A stretch of 5,730 nucleotides of DNA from NCBI GenBank assembly GCA_007120615.1, contig SKNI01000597.1, positions 1 to 5,730 on the forward strand. Direction: 5' to 3'. Both the position numbers and the translations under genes were made by a program. Within the stretch, counting starts at the first letter, position 1; every line of letters starts with the position of its first letter. Positions 1 through 5,730 of the stretch are shown here, piece by piece. Below the pieces are notes generated by a model. That model worked only from the letters and a program-made list of their open reading frames with translations. It searched no databases and was not told the DNA's origin. The stretch is from Myxococcales bacterium. GTDB lineage: Bacteria > Myxococcota_A > Bradymonadia > Bradymonadales > Bradymonadaceae.

Positions 1-2502
1 CTGGAGACCTCCCGCCGCACCTGGGAACTCTATCAGGGCACGCCCGGAGCGCCCGCCATTTCGAGTACCCCGACTACGCCACCAACGAGCGCTCCCAGTA
101 GCACGCCCGCCAACGCCCCGACCAAGGCTCCGGCCGCCCCCAAAAACACTCCCGGCGCCCAACACGCCTTCACCCGCCAGGACCTCGAACACCTGGCCTC
201 CCACAAGATCTCTGATGTCTTCGGCCCCCTCTTCGCCGTGCAGGACGACTTCCCTCGCCAGGTCCGCATGCCCGAGCCGCCTCTGCTCCTGGCCGACCGC
301 GTCACCGGCATCGACGCCGAACCCGGCGTCATCGGCACCGGCACCATCTACACCGAAACCGATATCACCCCCGACGCCTGGTACCTCTTCGGCGGCCACA
401 TCCCCCCGGGCGTCATGATCGAAGCCGGCCAGGCCGACCTCCTCCTCATCTCCTGGATGGGCACCGACTTCGAGAATAAAGGCGAACGCATCTACCGCCT
501 CCTGGGCTGCGAGTTGACCTATAAAAAGGGCCTCCCCCAGGCCGGCGACACCCTCAAATACGACATTCACATCGACGGCCACGCCAAACAGGGACCGGTA
601 CGGATCTTCTTCTTTCACTACGATTGCCGCGTGGGCGACGACATCCGCCTCTCTGTCCGCGAGGGCCAGGCCGGCTTCTTCACCGACGAAGAATTGGCCA
701 ACTCCATGGGTATTTTGTGGACCCCCGAAAAAGGCGACTATCGCCAGGACGCCCGCGTCGACCCGCCGCGCGTCGACCCCGACCTGATCCCCACCGCCTT
801 TAGTAAGCAAGCCATTTTAGACTTCGCCGACGGCTCCCCGGAAGCCAGCTTTCAAGAGGGCTACGAGCGTCTTAGAACCCACACCCGTTCGCCCAATATC
901 CACCAGGGAAAGATGTGCCTCGTCGGCGAAGTCCAGGACCTCGACATCACCGGCGGGCCCTGGCAGCGCGGCTATATGCGCACCGAATTCGAACTCACCC
1001 CCGACGCCTGGTTCTTCGACGGCCACTTCAAAGACGACCCCTGTATGCCCGGCACCCTGATGTTTGAAGGCGGCATGCAGGTCATGAGCCTTTATATGAC
1101 CGCCTTAGGTCTCACCCTCGACCGCGACGGCTGGCGCTTTGAGCCCGTTCCCGACACCCCGTTTCAACTTCGTTGCCGCGGCCAGGCCACCCCCGAATCC
1201 CGACAACTCACCTACGAGATCTTCGTCGAGGAGGTCATCGACGGCGACCAACCCACGCTGGTCGCCGACATTCTGGCCACTGTAGACGGCCTCAAAGCCT
1301 TCCACTGCCGCGCCATGAAGATGCATCTGGTGCCCGACACCCCGCTCACCGAAACCCTCCTCACCGAAGGCTTCCCCCAGCGCGACCCCCGCGCCGTCCA
1401 CACCAGCAACGTCACCCACGACAAGCTCGCCATTTTGGCCACGGGCAACGGCCCGGCGTCGATGTGCCTCGGCCCCCGCTACCGCGAATTCGACGGCCAC
1501 CGCCGCATGCCCAGACTCCCCGGCGAACCCTTTCAATTTATGACTCGGGCCACCCGATCCGATGCCGAAGTCGGTGACGCCACCGAGGGCACCACCGCCA
1601 TCATCGAATACGACATCCCCCACTCCGCCTGGTATTTCGACGAAAACGACCGCCCCGTCATGCCCTACGCCGTCCTTCTGGAAGCCGCCCTTCAACCCTG
1701 CGGCTGGCTCTCGTTGAATTCCAGCGCCATCCTCGACTCCCCCACCCCCGTCTTCTACCGAAACCTCGACGGCACCGGCACCCTCCACCGAGAACTCACC
1801 CCCGGCTGCGGCACACTCAAGACCCGCACCACCATGACTCGCCAGGCCCGCTCCAGCGGCATGGTCATCCAGAGCTTCGACGTCCAGTGCACCGTCGACG
1901 ACGACCCCGTCTTCGACATGGAGACCACCTTCGGCTTCTTCCCTCAGAAAGCTCTCAAGAACCAGGTCGGCATCCCCACCACTCCCGAAGAAAAAGCCTG
2001 GCTCTCCGACGAAAACGACTTCTACCAGGACCTCCAGACCTGCCCCGACCCCGACCATCCCGACCTCTGGCCCGACCCGATGCTCCGCATGATCGACCGC
2101 GCCACGGGACTATGGGAAGAGGGCGACACCCTTCGCATCCGCACCGAAAAAGACGTCGATCCCGCAGAGTGGTTCTTTAAAGCCCACTTCTTTCAAGACC
2201 CAGTCCAACCAGGCTCTCTCGGCGTGGAAGCCATGATCCAGACCCTGCGCTTTGCCCTTCTCCACAAAGGCCTCCACCGCCGGTTTGATGCGCCGACCTT
2301 CGAGCCCATCGCCCTCTCCGAGGCCCTCACCTGGACCTACCGAGGCCAGGTACTGCCGGAAAACCAAAAGGTTAACGTCCTTCTCGACGTTCAGGAGATC
2401 ATCGAGTCACCGACGGAGACCATCGCCCACGCCACCGCTTCCCTGTGGGTCGACGGTCTCAAGATCTATGCCGCCCAAAACCTGGCTCTGCGAATCCGAT
2501 AA
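1..2502 (+). CDS. pfaC: PfaC-type PUFA/polyketide lipid synthase subunit, C-terminal tandem dehydratase part (5' end outside window)
   Basis: The frame is open from base 1 to the TAA at 2500-2502, giving 833 residues with no start in view. The first ATG/GTG codons (GTG 238) fall inside conserved sequence, so they are not starts. Residues 14-55 are an Ala/Pro/Thr/Ser-rich interdomain linker. Four hot-dog folds follow as two FabA-like double-hot-dog dehydratases. Hot-dog 1 (about 85-230) has the PPGVMIEAGQADL motif typical of PfaC. Hot-dog 2 (about 290-450) has WFFDGHF and MPGTLMFEGGMQ with H342 and E356. Hot-dog 3 (about 460-640) has RPVMPYAVLLEAALQPCG with Asp (D547) where the catalytic His should be. 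Hot-dog 4 (about 675-833) has WFFKAHFFQDPVQPGSLG with H729 and E743. The 14-residue His-to-acid spacing matches FabA/FabZ. In this family the domains dehydrate 3-hydroxyacyl-ACP during iterative chain growth, in complex with the other Pfa subunits in the cytosol. KS, CLF and possibly AT domains presumably lie upstream. The protein ends straight after hot-dog 4, with no acyltransferase tail. A PUFA product is likely but not proven; a related secondary-lipid synthase is the alternative. Confidence 0.9.
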   Translation: METSRRTWELYQGTPGAPAISSTPTTPPTSAPSSTPANAPTKAPAAPKNTPGAQHAFTRQDLEHLASHKISDVFGPLFAVQDDFPRQVRMPEPPLLLADRVTGIDAEPGVIGTGTIYTETDITPDAWYLFGGHIPPGVMIEAGQADLLLISWMGTDFENKGERIYRLLGCELTYKKGLPQAGDTLKYDIHIDGHAKQGPVRIFFFHYDCRVGDDIRLSVREGQAGFFTDEELANSMGILWTPEKGDYRQDARVDPPRVDPDLIPTAFSKQAILDFADGSPEASFQEGYERLRTHTRSPNIHQGKMCLVGEVQDLDITGGPWQRGYMRTEFELTPDAWFFDGHFKDDPCMPGTLMFEGGMQVMSLYMTALGLTLDRDGWRFEPVPDTPFQLRCRGQATPESRQLTYEIFVEEVIDGDQPTLVADILATVDGLKAFHCRAMKMHLVPDTPLTETLLTEGFPQRDPRAVHTSNVTHDKLAILATGNGPASMCLGPRYREFDGHRRMPRLPGEPFQFMTRATRSDAEVGDATEGTTAIIEYDIPHSAWYFDENDRPVMPYAVLLEAALQPCGWLSLNSSAILDSPTPVFYRNLDGTGTLHRELTPGCGTLKTRTTMTRQARSSGMVIQSFDVQCTVDDDPVFDMETTFGFFPQKALKNQVGIPTTPEEKAWLSDENDFYQDLQTCPDPDHPDLWPDPMLRMIDRATGLWEEGDTLRIRTEKDVDPAEWFFKAHFFQDPVQPGSLGVEAMIQTLRFALLHKGLHRRFDAPTFEPIALSEALTWTYRGQVLPENQKVNVLLDVQEIIESPTETIAHATASLWVDGLKIYAAQNLALRIR

Positions 2503-2515
2503 CCCATGGAAACCG

Positions 2516-2550
2516 AGCGCAAACGGGGACCTCACCGTCGCTTTGTTCTT
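2516..2550 (+). terminator. weak candidate intrinsic terminator after the synthase gene
   Basis: AGCG (2516-2519) and ACGG (2523-2526) can pair with CCGT-CGCT (2535-2542). This gives an 8-bp stem with a three-base bulge on the left arm and an 8-base loop. The right arm runs into the T-rich stretch TTTGTTCTT (2542-2550). It begins 14 bases after the synthase stop, the right place for a terminator. The bulge and interrupted T-run make it weak, and it may be chance. Confidence 0.3.
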
Positions 2551-2613
2551 CGTGGACTGCAGCGCCGATCCATCAGAGCAGCAGAATCAGAATCCGCGAC
2601 AACACCAGGGAAT

Positions 2614-2642
2614 TTGAAAATAGCTCTCCCTGTGCTTATGTT
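2614..2642 (+). promoter_or_regulatory. candidate sigma-70-type promoter for the PQQ dehydrogenase lipoprotein gene
   Basis: TTGAAA (2614-2619) is followed by a 17-base spacer and TATGTT (2637-2642). It lies in the only AT-rich patch of the gap between the first two genes, about 40 bases before the chosen start codon. The -35 matches consensus at 4 of 6 bases and the -10 at 4 of 6, with ideal spacing. This would let the second gene be transcribed independently of the synthase. Promoter consensus in this lineage is not established here. Confidence 0.4.
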
Positions 2643-2671
2643 GATGCCAGGTCGCAATTTCCCATTGGTAC

Positions 2672-2677
2672 AAGGAA
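2672..2677 (+). promoter_or_regulatory. Shine-Dalgarno that fixes the start at 2685
   Basis: AAGGAA lies seven bases upstream of the ATG at 2685. The reading frame is open well upstream, back into the synthase gene, so this site decides the start. It is the start that produces an N-terminal lipoprotein signal. Confidence 0.7.
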
Positions 2678-2684
2678 CGCTAAG

Positions 2685-3926
2685 ATGTCTACCTTCCGCA
2701 CAGCCCTGATACTGCTGGCGTCCTCCCTTATCCTCCCGGCCTGCCAGAGCTCGCCGTCAGCCGAGGGCCCCGAGGAGCCTGTCCAACAGGAAGATGCTGC
2801 GGACCAGGACGACGATGTACAACCGGAGCCCCGGGAGCGACCGGAAGGCGCCGAGGACCACTCCACCGAAGAACAAGAGCTCTGGGTCACCGAGGTGGCG
2901 GGCCCCTTTACCAACCCATGGTCGGTCGCATTTTTGCCCGACGGGCGAATGCTCGTAACCGAGCGGCCCGGCCAGCTCCAGCTGGTTGAAAATGGCGAGT
3001 TGACGCAGATAGAGGGCCTCCCCGAGCTTCAATCCGGAAATCAGGGAGGCTTACTCGATGTCTCCCTCCATCCCGACTTTGAGGACAACGGCTGGATTTA
3101 CTTCACCTATTCAAAGCCCGATCCCGACAGCAATCAGACGGCCACCGCCGTCTCACGCGCCGGCCTCGACGACTCCAGCCTCATCGATCTGGAAGAGATC
3201 TTCGTCCAAGATCGCTACTCCGGCGCCGGCCGCCACTACGGCTCCCGCATCGTCTGGCTCGACGACGGGACATTCTTGATGTCCATCGGCGACCGCGGCT
3301 CGGAGCCCCCGCGAGCCCAGGACACCGCCGACCACGCCGGAAGCGTCCTGCGCCTCAACGACGACGGCTCCGTCCCCTCGGACAACCCCTTTGTCGATGA
3401 CGACGAGGTCTTGGACGAGATCTACACCTACGGAAACCGAAATATCCAGGGCATGGCAATCGACCCGGAGACCGGCATCGTATGGGCCTCCGATCACGGC
3501 CCCCGCGGCGGCGACATCCTCTACCAGGTCGAAGCCGGTCAGAATTACGGCTGGCCCATCTTCACCTACGGCATGGATTATGGCACCGGTGAACCCATGG
3601 ACGAGACCATCACCCAGGACCCCGACGAACTCCCCGAAGTCACAGCTCCCTTCCACCGCTTCGATCCCTCCCATCCCCCATCGGGACTCGTCATCGTTCG
3701 AGGCGGCCACTTTGATAGCTGGCAGGGCGATATCTTAGCCGGCGGACTTCGCACCCAGGAGATCCGCCGCCTCGTCCCCACCGACGATGATATCGAGCAC
3801 GAAGAGGCGATCCTCTCCGGCACCCTCGGACGCATCCGCGACGTTCGACAGAGCCCGGACGGCCACCTCTACATCTTGCCCGATCAGTCCGACGCCATGC
3901 TTTACCGGGTAGAGGCAGGAGAGTAG
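2685..3926 (+). CDS. lipoprotein PQQ-dependent soluble aldose/glucose dehydrogenase family protein
   Basis: A 413-residue protein with a type II signal: a hydrophobic stretch (residues 7-19) and lipobox LPAC with C20 as the lipidated Cys. A Glu/Asp/Pro/Gln-rich tether covers about residues 21-66. The rest is the six-bladed propeller of the GSDH/Asd (COG2133) family, which in characterised members uses PQQ and calcium to oxidise aldose sugars in the periplasm. Visible family motifs are PWSVAFLPDGRMLVTER (78-94), NQGGLLDVSLHPDF (119-132), RHYGSR (183-188), YGNRNIQGM (249-257), DHGPRGGD (270-277), GQNYGWP (285-291), PPSGL (331-335) and GRIRDV (382-387). By analogy with the Acinetobacter enzyme, H184 would be the catalytic base, and R252, N253, R383 and R385 cofactor contacts. 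All are present, so an active enzyme is plausible. The substrate cannot be read from sequence, and no PQQ biosynthesis gene is in view. The residue after C20 is Gln, not Asp, which suggests outer-membrane sorting. The upstream open frame was rejected because it lacks a Shine-Dalgarno and would bury the signal peptide. Confidence 0.88.
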   Translation: MSTFRTALILLASSLILPACQSSPSAEGPEEPVQQEDAADQDDDVQPEPRERPEGAEDHSTEEQELWVTEVAGPFTNPWSVAFLPDGRMLVTERPGQLQLVENGELTQIEGLPELQSGNQGGLLDVSLHPDFEDNGWIYFTYSKPDPDSNQTATAVSRAGLDDSSLIDLEEIFVQDRYSGAGRHYGSRIVWLDDGTFLMSIGDRGSEPPRAQDTADHAGSVLRLNDDGSVPSDNPFVDDDEVLDEIYTYGNRNIQGMAIDPETGIVWASDHGPRGGDILYQVEAGQNYGWPIFTYGMDYGTGEPMDETITQDPDELPEVTAPFHRFDPSHPPSGLVIVRGGHFDSWQGDILAGGLRTQEIRRLVPTDDDIEHEEAILSGTLGRIRDVRQSPDGHLYILPDQSDAMLYRVEAGE

Positions 3927-3929
3927 AGA

Positions 3930-3953
3930 CCACAAACCGAACCTTTCCTTTAC
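3930..3953. repeat. left arm of a 24-base imperfect inverted repeat
   Basis: This arm begins CCACAAACCGA and ends TTTCCTTTAC. It matches the reverse complement of 5691-5714 at 22 of 24 positions, with mismatches at arm positions 12 and 19. It starts three bases after the stop codon of the dehydrogenase gene and ends immediately before the -35 hexamer of the next gene. It is not a self-complementary hairpin. Confidence 0.7.
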
Positions 3954-3983
3954 TTGACCTTCTCTCTCCGCCCTCTCTATTCT
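3954..3983 (+). promoter_or_regulatory. probable sigma-70-type promoter of the cysteine-rich lipoprotein gene
   Basis: TTGACC (3954-3959; 5 of 6 to consensus), an 18-base spacer and TATTCT (3978-3983; 4 of 6). A start near 3990 would give a leader of about 34 bases with the Shine-Dalgarno near its end. The spacer is almost entirely pyrimidine on the plus strand. The promoter lies 28 bases after the preceding stop, so the third gene is probably its own transcription unit. Confidence 0.5.
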
Positions 3984-4012
3984 CTCCAACTCGCTCACAC
4001 CGACGATCTACT

Positions 4013-4016
4013 GGAG
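4013..4016 (+). promoter_or_regulatory. Shine-Dalgarno favouring ATG 4024 over TTG 4021
   Basis: GGAG is followed by a purine run and lies seven bases from the ATG at 4024. A TTG immediately before it (4021) could also initiate but would add only one residue. The ATG is the simpler choice. Confidence 0.65.
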
Positions 4017-4023
4017 AGAATTG

Positions 4024-5607
4024 ATGAAGACTATCTATATATCCCCGATTTTCTGCCTCGCCATTTTCCTCGCGGCCTGCGGCTCCGACACTGCCGAAGA
4101 AGTAGAGAACAACCAGCAGACTAACCAGGAAACGCCGAATCAAGACACCTGCGAACCCGAAACCTGCGAGTCTATCGACGCCTGCGGATCGTTTAGTGAC
4201 GGCTGCGGCAACACCCTCGACTGCACCTGCGCCGAGGGATTTAACTGCTTTCGTGAAAGCTGCATCGAGGACGAAATCCCCCAGTTGATCATTCATTTAG
4301 CCCCTGAAGATCCCTCCAACGACAGCTCCCCCGAATTCGGCTTTTTCTGCTCTCTCTACGACTGCACCATCCGATGCCGCCTCGACGACGGCGATTTCGA
4401 AGTCTGCCCCGAGCGCACCACTTTCGAGGACCTCGAGGACGGCCCCCACTTCGTCGAGGCCATCGCCACCGCCAATGAGCTCGACAGCCACCTGGCCCGA
4501 TGGGATTGGACCATCGACACCATCCCGCCCCAACTCGTCATCGATGACGCACCCGAGGCGGAAACCCACGAAACCATCGCCACCTTTGAGTTCTCCTGTC
4601 CCGACGACGACTGCGCCTCCTTTCGATGTGCCGTCGACACCCCTGATTCCGACGGCAACTTCAGCGACTGTGAATCCCCCTATACCGCAGAAGGCCTGAG
4701 CCTCGGGGTCCATCAATTCCACGTCAAAGCTTTCGACGAAGCCCGCAACGAGACCGTCGAATCCCACACCTGGGAGGTCGTCGAATTCAGCACCGAAAGA
4801 CAGATTCGAGGCGGCGACAAAGTAGTCTGCATCCTCGAGACCACCGGCGAATTGGACTGCTTCGGCGAGGACCCCTATCAACTCTCGAACGCTCCCGAGG
4901 GCTCCCTCTATTCGGCCTTCGACCTCGGCGACGGTACCGGATGTGGTCTCACCCCGTCCCAATACGCCGAATGCTGGGGGGTCACCACCGATATCGTCGA
5001 CGCCACACCGACGGACACCAAATTCATGGAAATTAGTGCTGGCATGTACCTGGCCTGCGGCGTAACGTTGAGCGGCGAAATCCAGTGCTGGGGCGACGAC
5101 GCGACCGTCCCCGCAGACGGTCCCTATTCTACTGTGAGCACCAACAACCGTCATATCTGTGGCATACGAGCGTCGGGAGAAATCGACTGCACCAGCACAG
5201 ATGACAACGACTACGGCGAAACCGACACTCCCTCCGGCGACGGCTTCGTACAAATCAACTCCGGCGATCGAGCCATCTGCGCCCTCCACTCCTCGGGCAC
5301 CGTCTCCTGCTGGGGGAACGACGGCGGCTGGGGCAACGATAGCATCATTTCTCAACAACCTACGGACATCGACGACTTCACTCAGATTTCTCTGGCCGGC
5401 AGTCCGGCTTGCGGGATTCGAGAGAACAACCGAGCCGTCTGCTGGGGACCTGCTTTTCGCTTTGACTCCGACCGCAGCGGTGGCGACCCTCCCTCTACCA
5501 CCGAATTCGAAGCGCTCGGCTGCGGATGGCTCTACTGCTGCGGCCTGACCACCGATGAAACCATCAAGTGCTGGGGCGAATTCGACTCCGATCAAATCCC
5601 GGAGTAG
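4024..5607 (+). CDS. cysteine-rich lipoprotein with Ig-like repeats and a seven-repeat RCC1-like propeller
   Basis: A 527-residue protein. Residues 1-19 form a lipoprotein signal with lipobox LAAC and lipidated C19, followed by Gly (outer-membrane type). A polar Glu/Asn/Gln tether follows (21-42). Residues 43-80 form an eight-Cys module (C43, C48, C54, C61, C67, C69, C75, C80) of the SDGCGNTLDC type. Two related Ig-like repeats follow (about 86-166 and 169-254). Each has four Cys (109/114/118/128 and 192/197/202/216) and the pattern DG-x-F-x-x-C followed later by G-x-H-x-F/V. From about 255 to the end are seven RCC1_2-like repeats ending in motifs such as CWG. Each contains two Cys exactly ten positions apart: 269/279, 307/317, 345/355, 379/389, 419/429, 463/473 and 506/516. 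Such proteins are typically surface-exposed and of unknown role; binding or adhesion is only a guess. The many paired Cys imply oxidative folding outside the cytoplasm. No enzymatic motif is visible. Confidence 0.88.
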   Translation: MKTIYISPIFCLAIFLAACGSDTAEEVENNQQTNQETPNQDTCEPETCESIDACGSFSDGCGNTLDCTCAEGFNCFRESCIEDEIPQLIIHLAPEDPSNDSSPEFGFFCSLYDCTIRCRLDDGDFEVCPERTTFEDLEDGPHFVEAIATANELDSHLARWDWTIDTIPPQLVIDDAPEAETHETIATFEFSCPDDDCASFRCAVDTPDSDGNFSDCESPYTAEGLSLGVHQFHVKAFDEARNETVESHTWEVVEFSTERQIRGGDKVVCILETTGELDCFGEDPYQLSNAPEGSLYSAFDLGDGTGCGLTPSQYAECWGVTTDIVDATPTDTKFMEISAGMYLACGVTLSGEIQCWGDDATVPADGPYSTVSTNNRHICGIRASGEIDCTSTDDNDYGETDTPSGDGFVQINSGDRAICALHSSGTVSCWGNDGGWGNDSIISQQPTDIDDFTQISLAGSPACGIRENNRAVCWGPAFRFDSDRSGGDPPSTTEFEALGCGWLYCCGLTTDETIKCWGEFDSDQIPE

Positions 5608-5657
5608 AGGAGGCGAGGGAGATAGGGAGAGAAGAGCAAGGGCAAGGGTAAGGTCGT

Positions 5658-5690
5658 CGCAGAGACGCAGAGAACCGCCAAGACGCAGAG
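5658..5690. repeat. short degenerate octamer array (CGCAGAG units)
   Basis: CGCAGAG occurs at 5658-5664, 5666-5672 and 5684-5690, with a variant CGCCAAG at 5676-5682. Unit starts are 8, 10 and 8 bases apart, so the array reads as near-tandem ACGCAGAG octamers with a two-base slip. It lies 50 bases after the third gene, next to the right arm of the inverted repeat. From memory, similar CGCAGAG/CGCCAAG strings recur between genes in many unrelated environmental bacteria; their function is not known to me. Confidence 0.6.
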
Positions 5691-5714
5691 GTAAAAGAAA
5701 GGGTCGGTTTGTGG
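5691..5714. repeat. right arm of the 24-base imperfect inverted repeat
   Basis: The plus strand begins GTAAAAGAAA and ends TCGGTTTGTGG. It is the reverse complement of 3930-3953 with two mismatches. It directly abuts the octamer array on its inner side. Eight bases beyond its outer edge, the minus strand could read GAG GAG TAA (5730-5722), possibly the end of a convergent gene outside the window. Confidence 0.7.
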
Positions 5715-5730
5715 CCTGGCGTTACTCCTC

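Noticed and set aside
238..240. GTG at 238 as the start of the synthase-like gene
   Set aside because: The same frame is open to base 1 and encodes a typical linker and the conserved lead-in to the first hot-dog fold, so the gene continues beyond the window.
1105..2058. Minus-strand open frame of 317 codons opposite the synthase gene
   Set aside because: Gly/Val/Ala/Glu-rich with no recognisable domain, and entirely antisense to conserved dehydratase sequence.
2445..2684. Longer N-terminus for the dehydrogenase, using the open frame upstream of 2685
   Set aside because: It would overlap the synthase gene, lacks a ribosome site, and would place the lipoprotein signal about 80 residues inside the protein. 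ATG 2685 has AAGGAA seven bases upstream.
2506..2709. 67-codon plus-strand frame starting just after the synthase stop
   Set aside because: No Shine-Dalgarno precedes the ATG, the composition is Arg/Ser-rich with no domain, and it overlaps the start of the dehydrogenase gene in another frame.
3927..3953. Intrinsic terminator directly after the dehydrogenase stop
   Set aside because: No stem with a following T-run can be formed; the segment is the non-self-complementary inverted-repeat arm.
4297..5595. Long minus-strand open frame of 432 codons opposite the cysteine-rich lipoprotein gene
   Set aside because: Its translation is low-complexity Val/Gly/Ala-rich with no motif, while the plus strand has a lipobox, paired Cys and repeats. 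High GC at third positions readily creates such antisense frames.
5608..5730. CRISPR array or tRNA gene in the right-hand tail
   Set aside because: The repeats are only seven to eight bases and nearly tandem with no spacers, and no cloverleaf-like pairing or tRNA motif is present.

Overview
The window is high-GC bacterial DNA with strong C/G preference at third codon positions. All three genes lie on the plus strand. Two of them encode lipoproteins. The last has a short eight-cysteine module, Ig-like repeats and RCC1-type repeats, a combination I associate with Bradymonadales/Myxococcota (former Deltaproteobacteria). The exported proteins are very acidic, which would suit a saline habitat. 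The taxonomic placement is inference from protein style, not from a marker gene.

Region 1 (1-2502): the C-terminal 833 residues of a PfaC-type polyunsaturated fatty acid / polyketide lipid synthase subunit whose N-terminus lies left of the window. An Ala/Pro/Thr-rich linker leads into four hot-dog folds, forming two FabA-like double-hot-dog dehydratases. The first half of each pair is degenerate. The second half carries a His/Glu dyad at canonical spacing.

Region 2 (2503-2684): a 182-base gap with a weak terminator-like hairpin, a plausible sigma-70-type promoter and a good Shine-Dalgarno. It leads into a 413-residue lipoprotein of the PQQ-dependent soluble aldose/glucose dehydrogenase family (2685-3926).

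Region 3 (3927-4023): a 97-base gap with a pyrimidine-rich stretch, a good promoter (TTGACC, 18 bases, TATTCT) and a Shine-Dalgarno. It precedes a 527-residue cysteine-rich lipoprotein with an apparent seven-bladed RCC1-like propeller (4024-5607). After it comes a 123-base tail containing a polypurine tract, a CGCAGAG-type octamer array and one arm of a 24-base inverted repeat. The other arm (22/24 match) lies just after the dehydrogenase stop, so the third gene is bracketed by the repeat.

The three genes do not look like one pathway. The synthase is cytosolic lipid assembly, while the other two are separately promoted cell-envelope lipoproteins. No complete undescribed system is evident. The least explained features are the inverted repeat plus octamer array around the third gene, and the regular disulfide-type architecture of the third protein.
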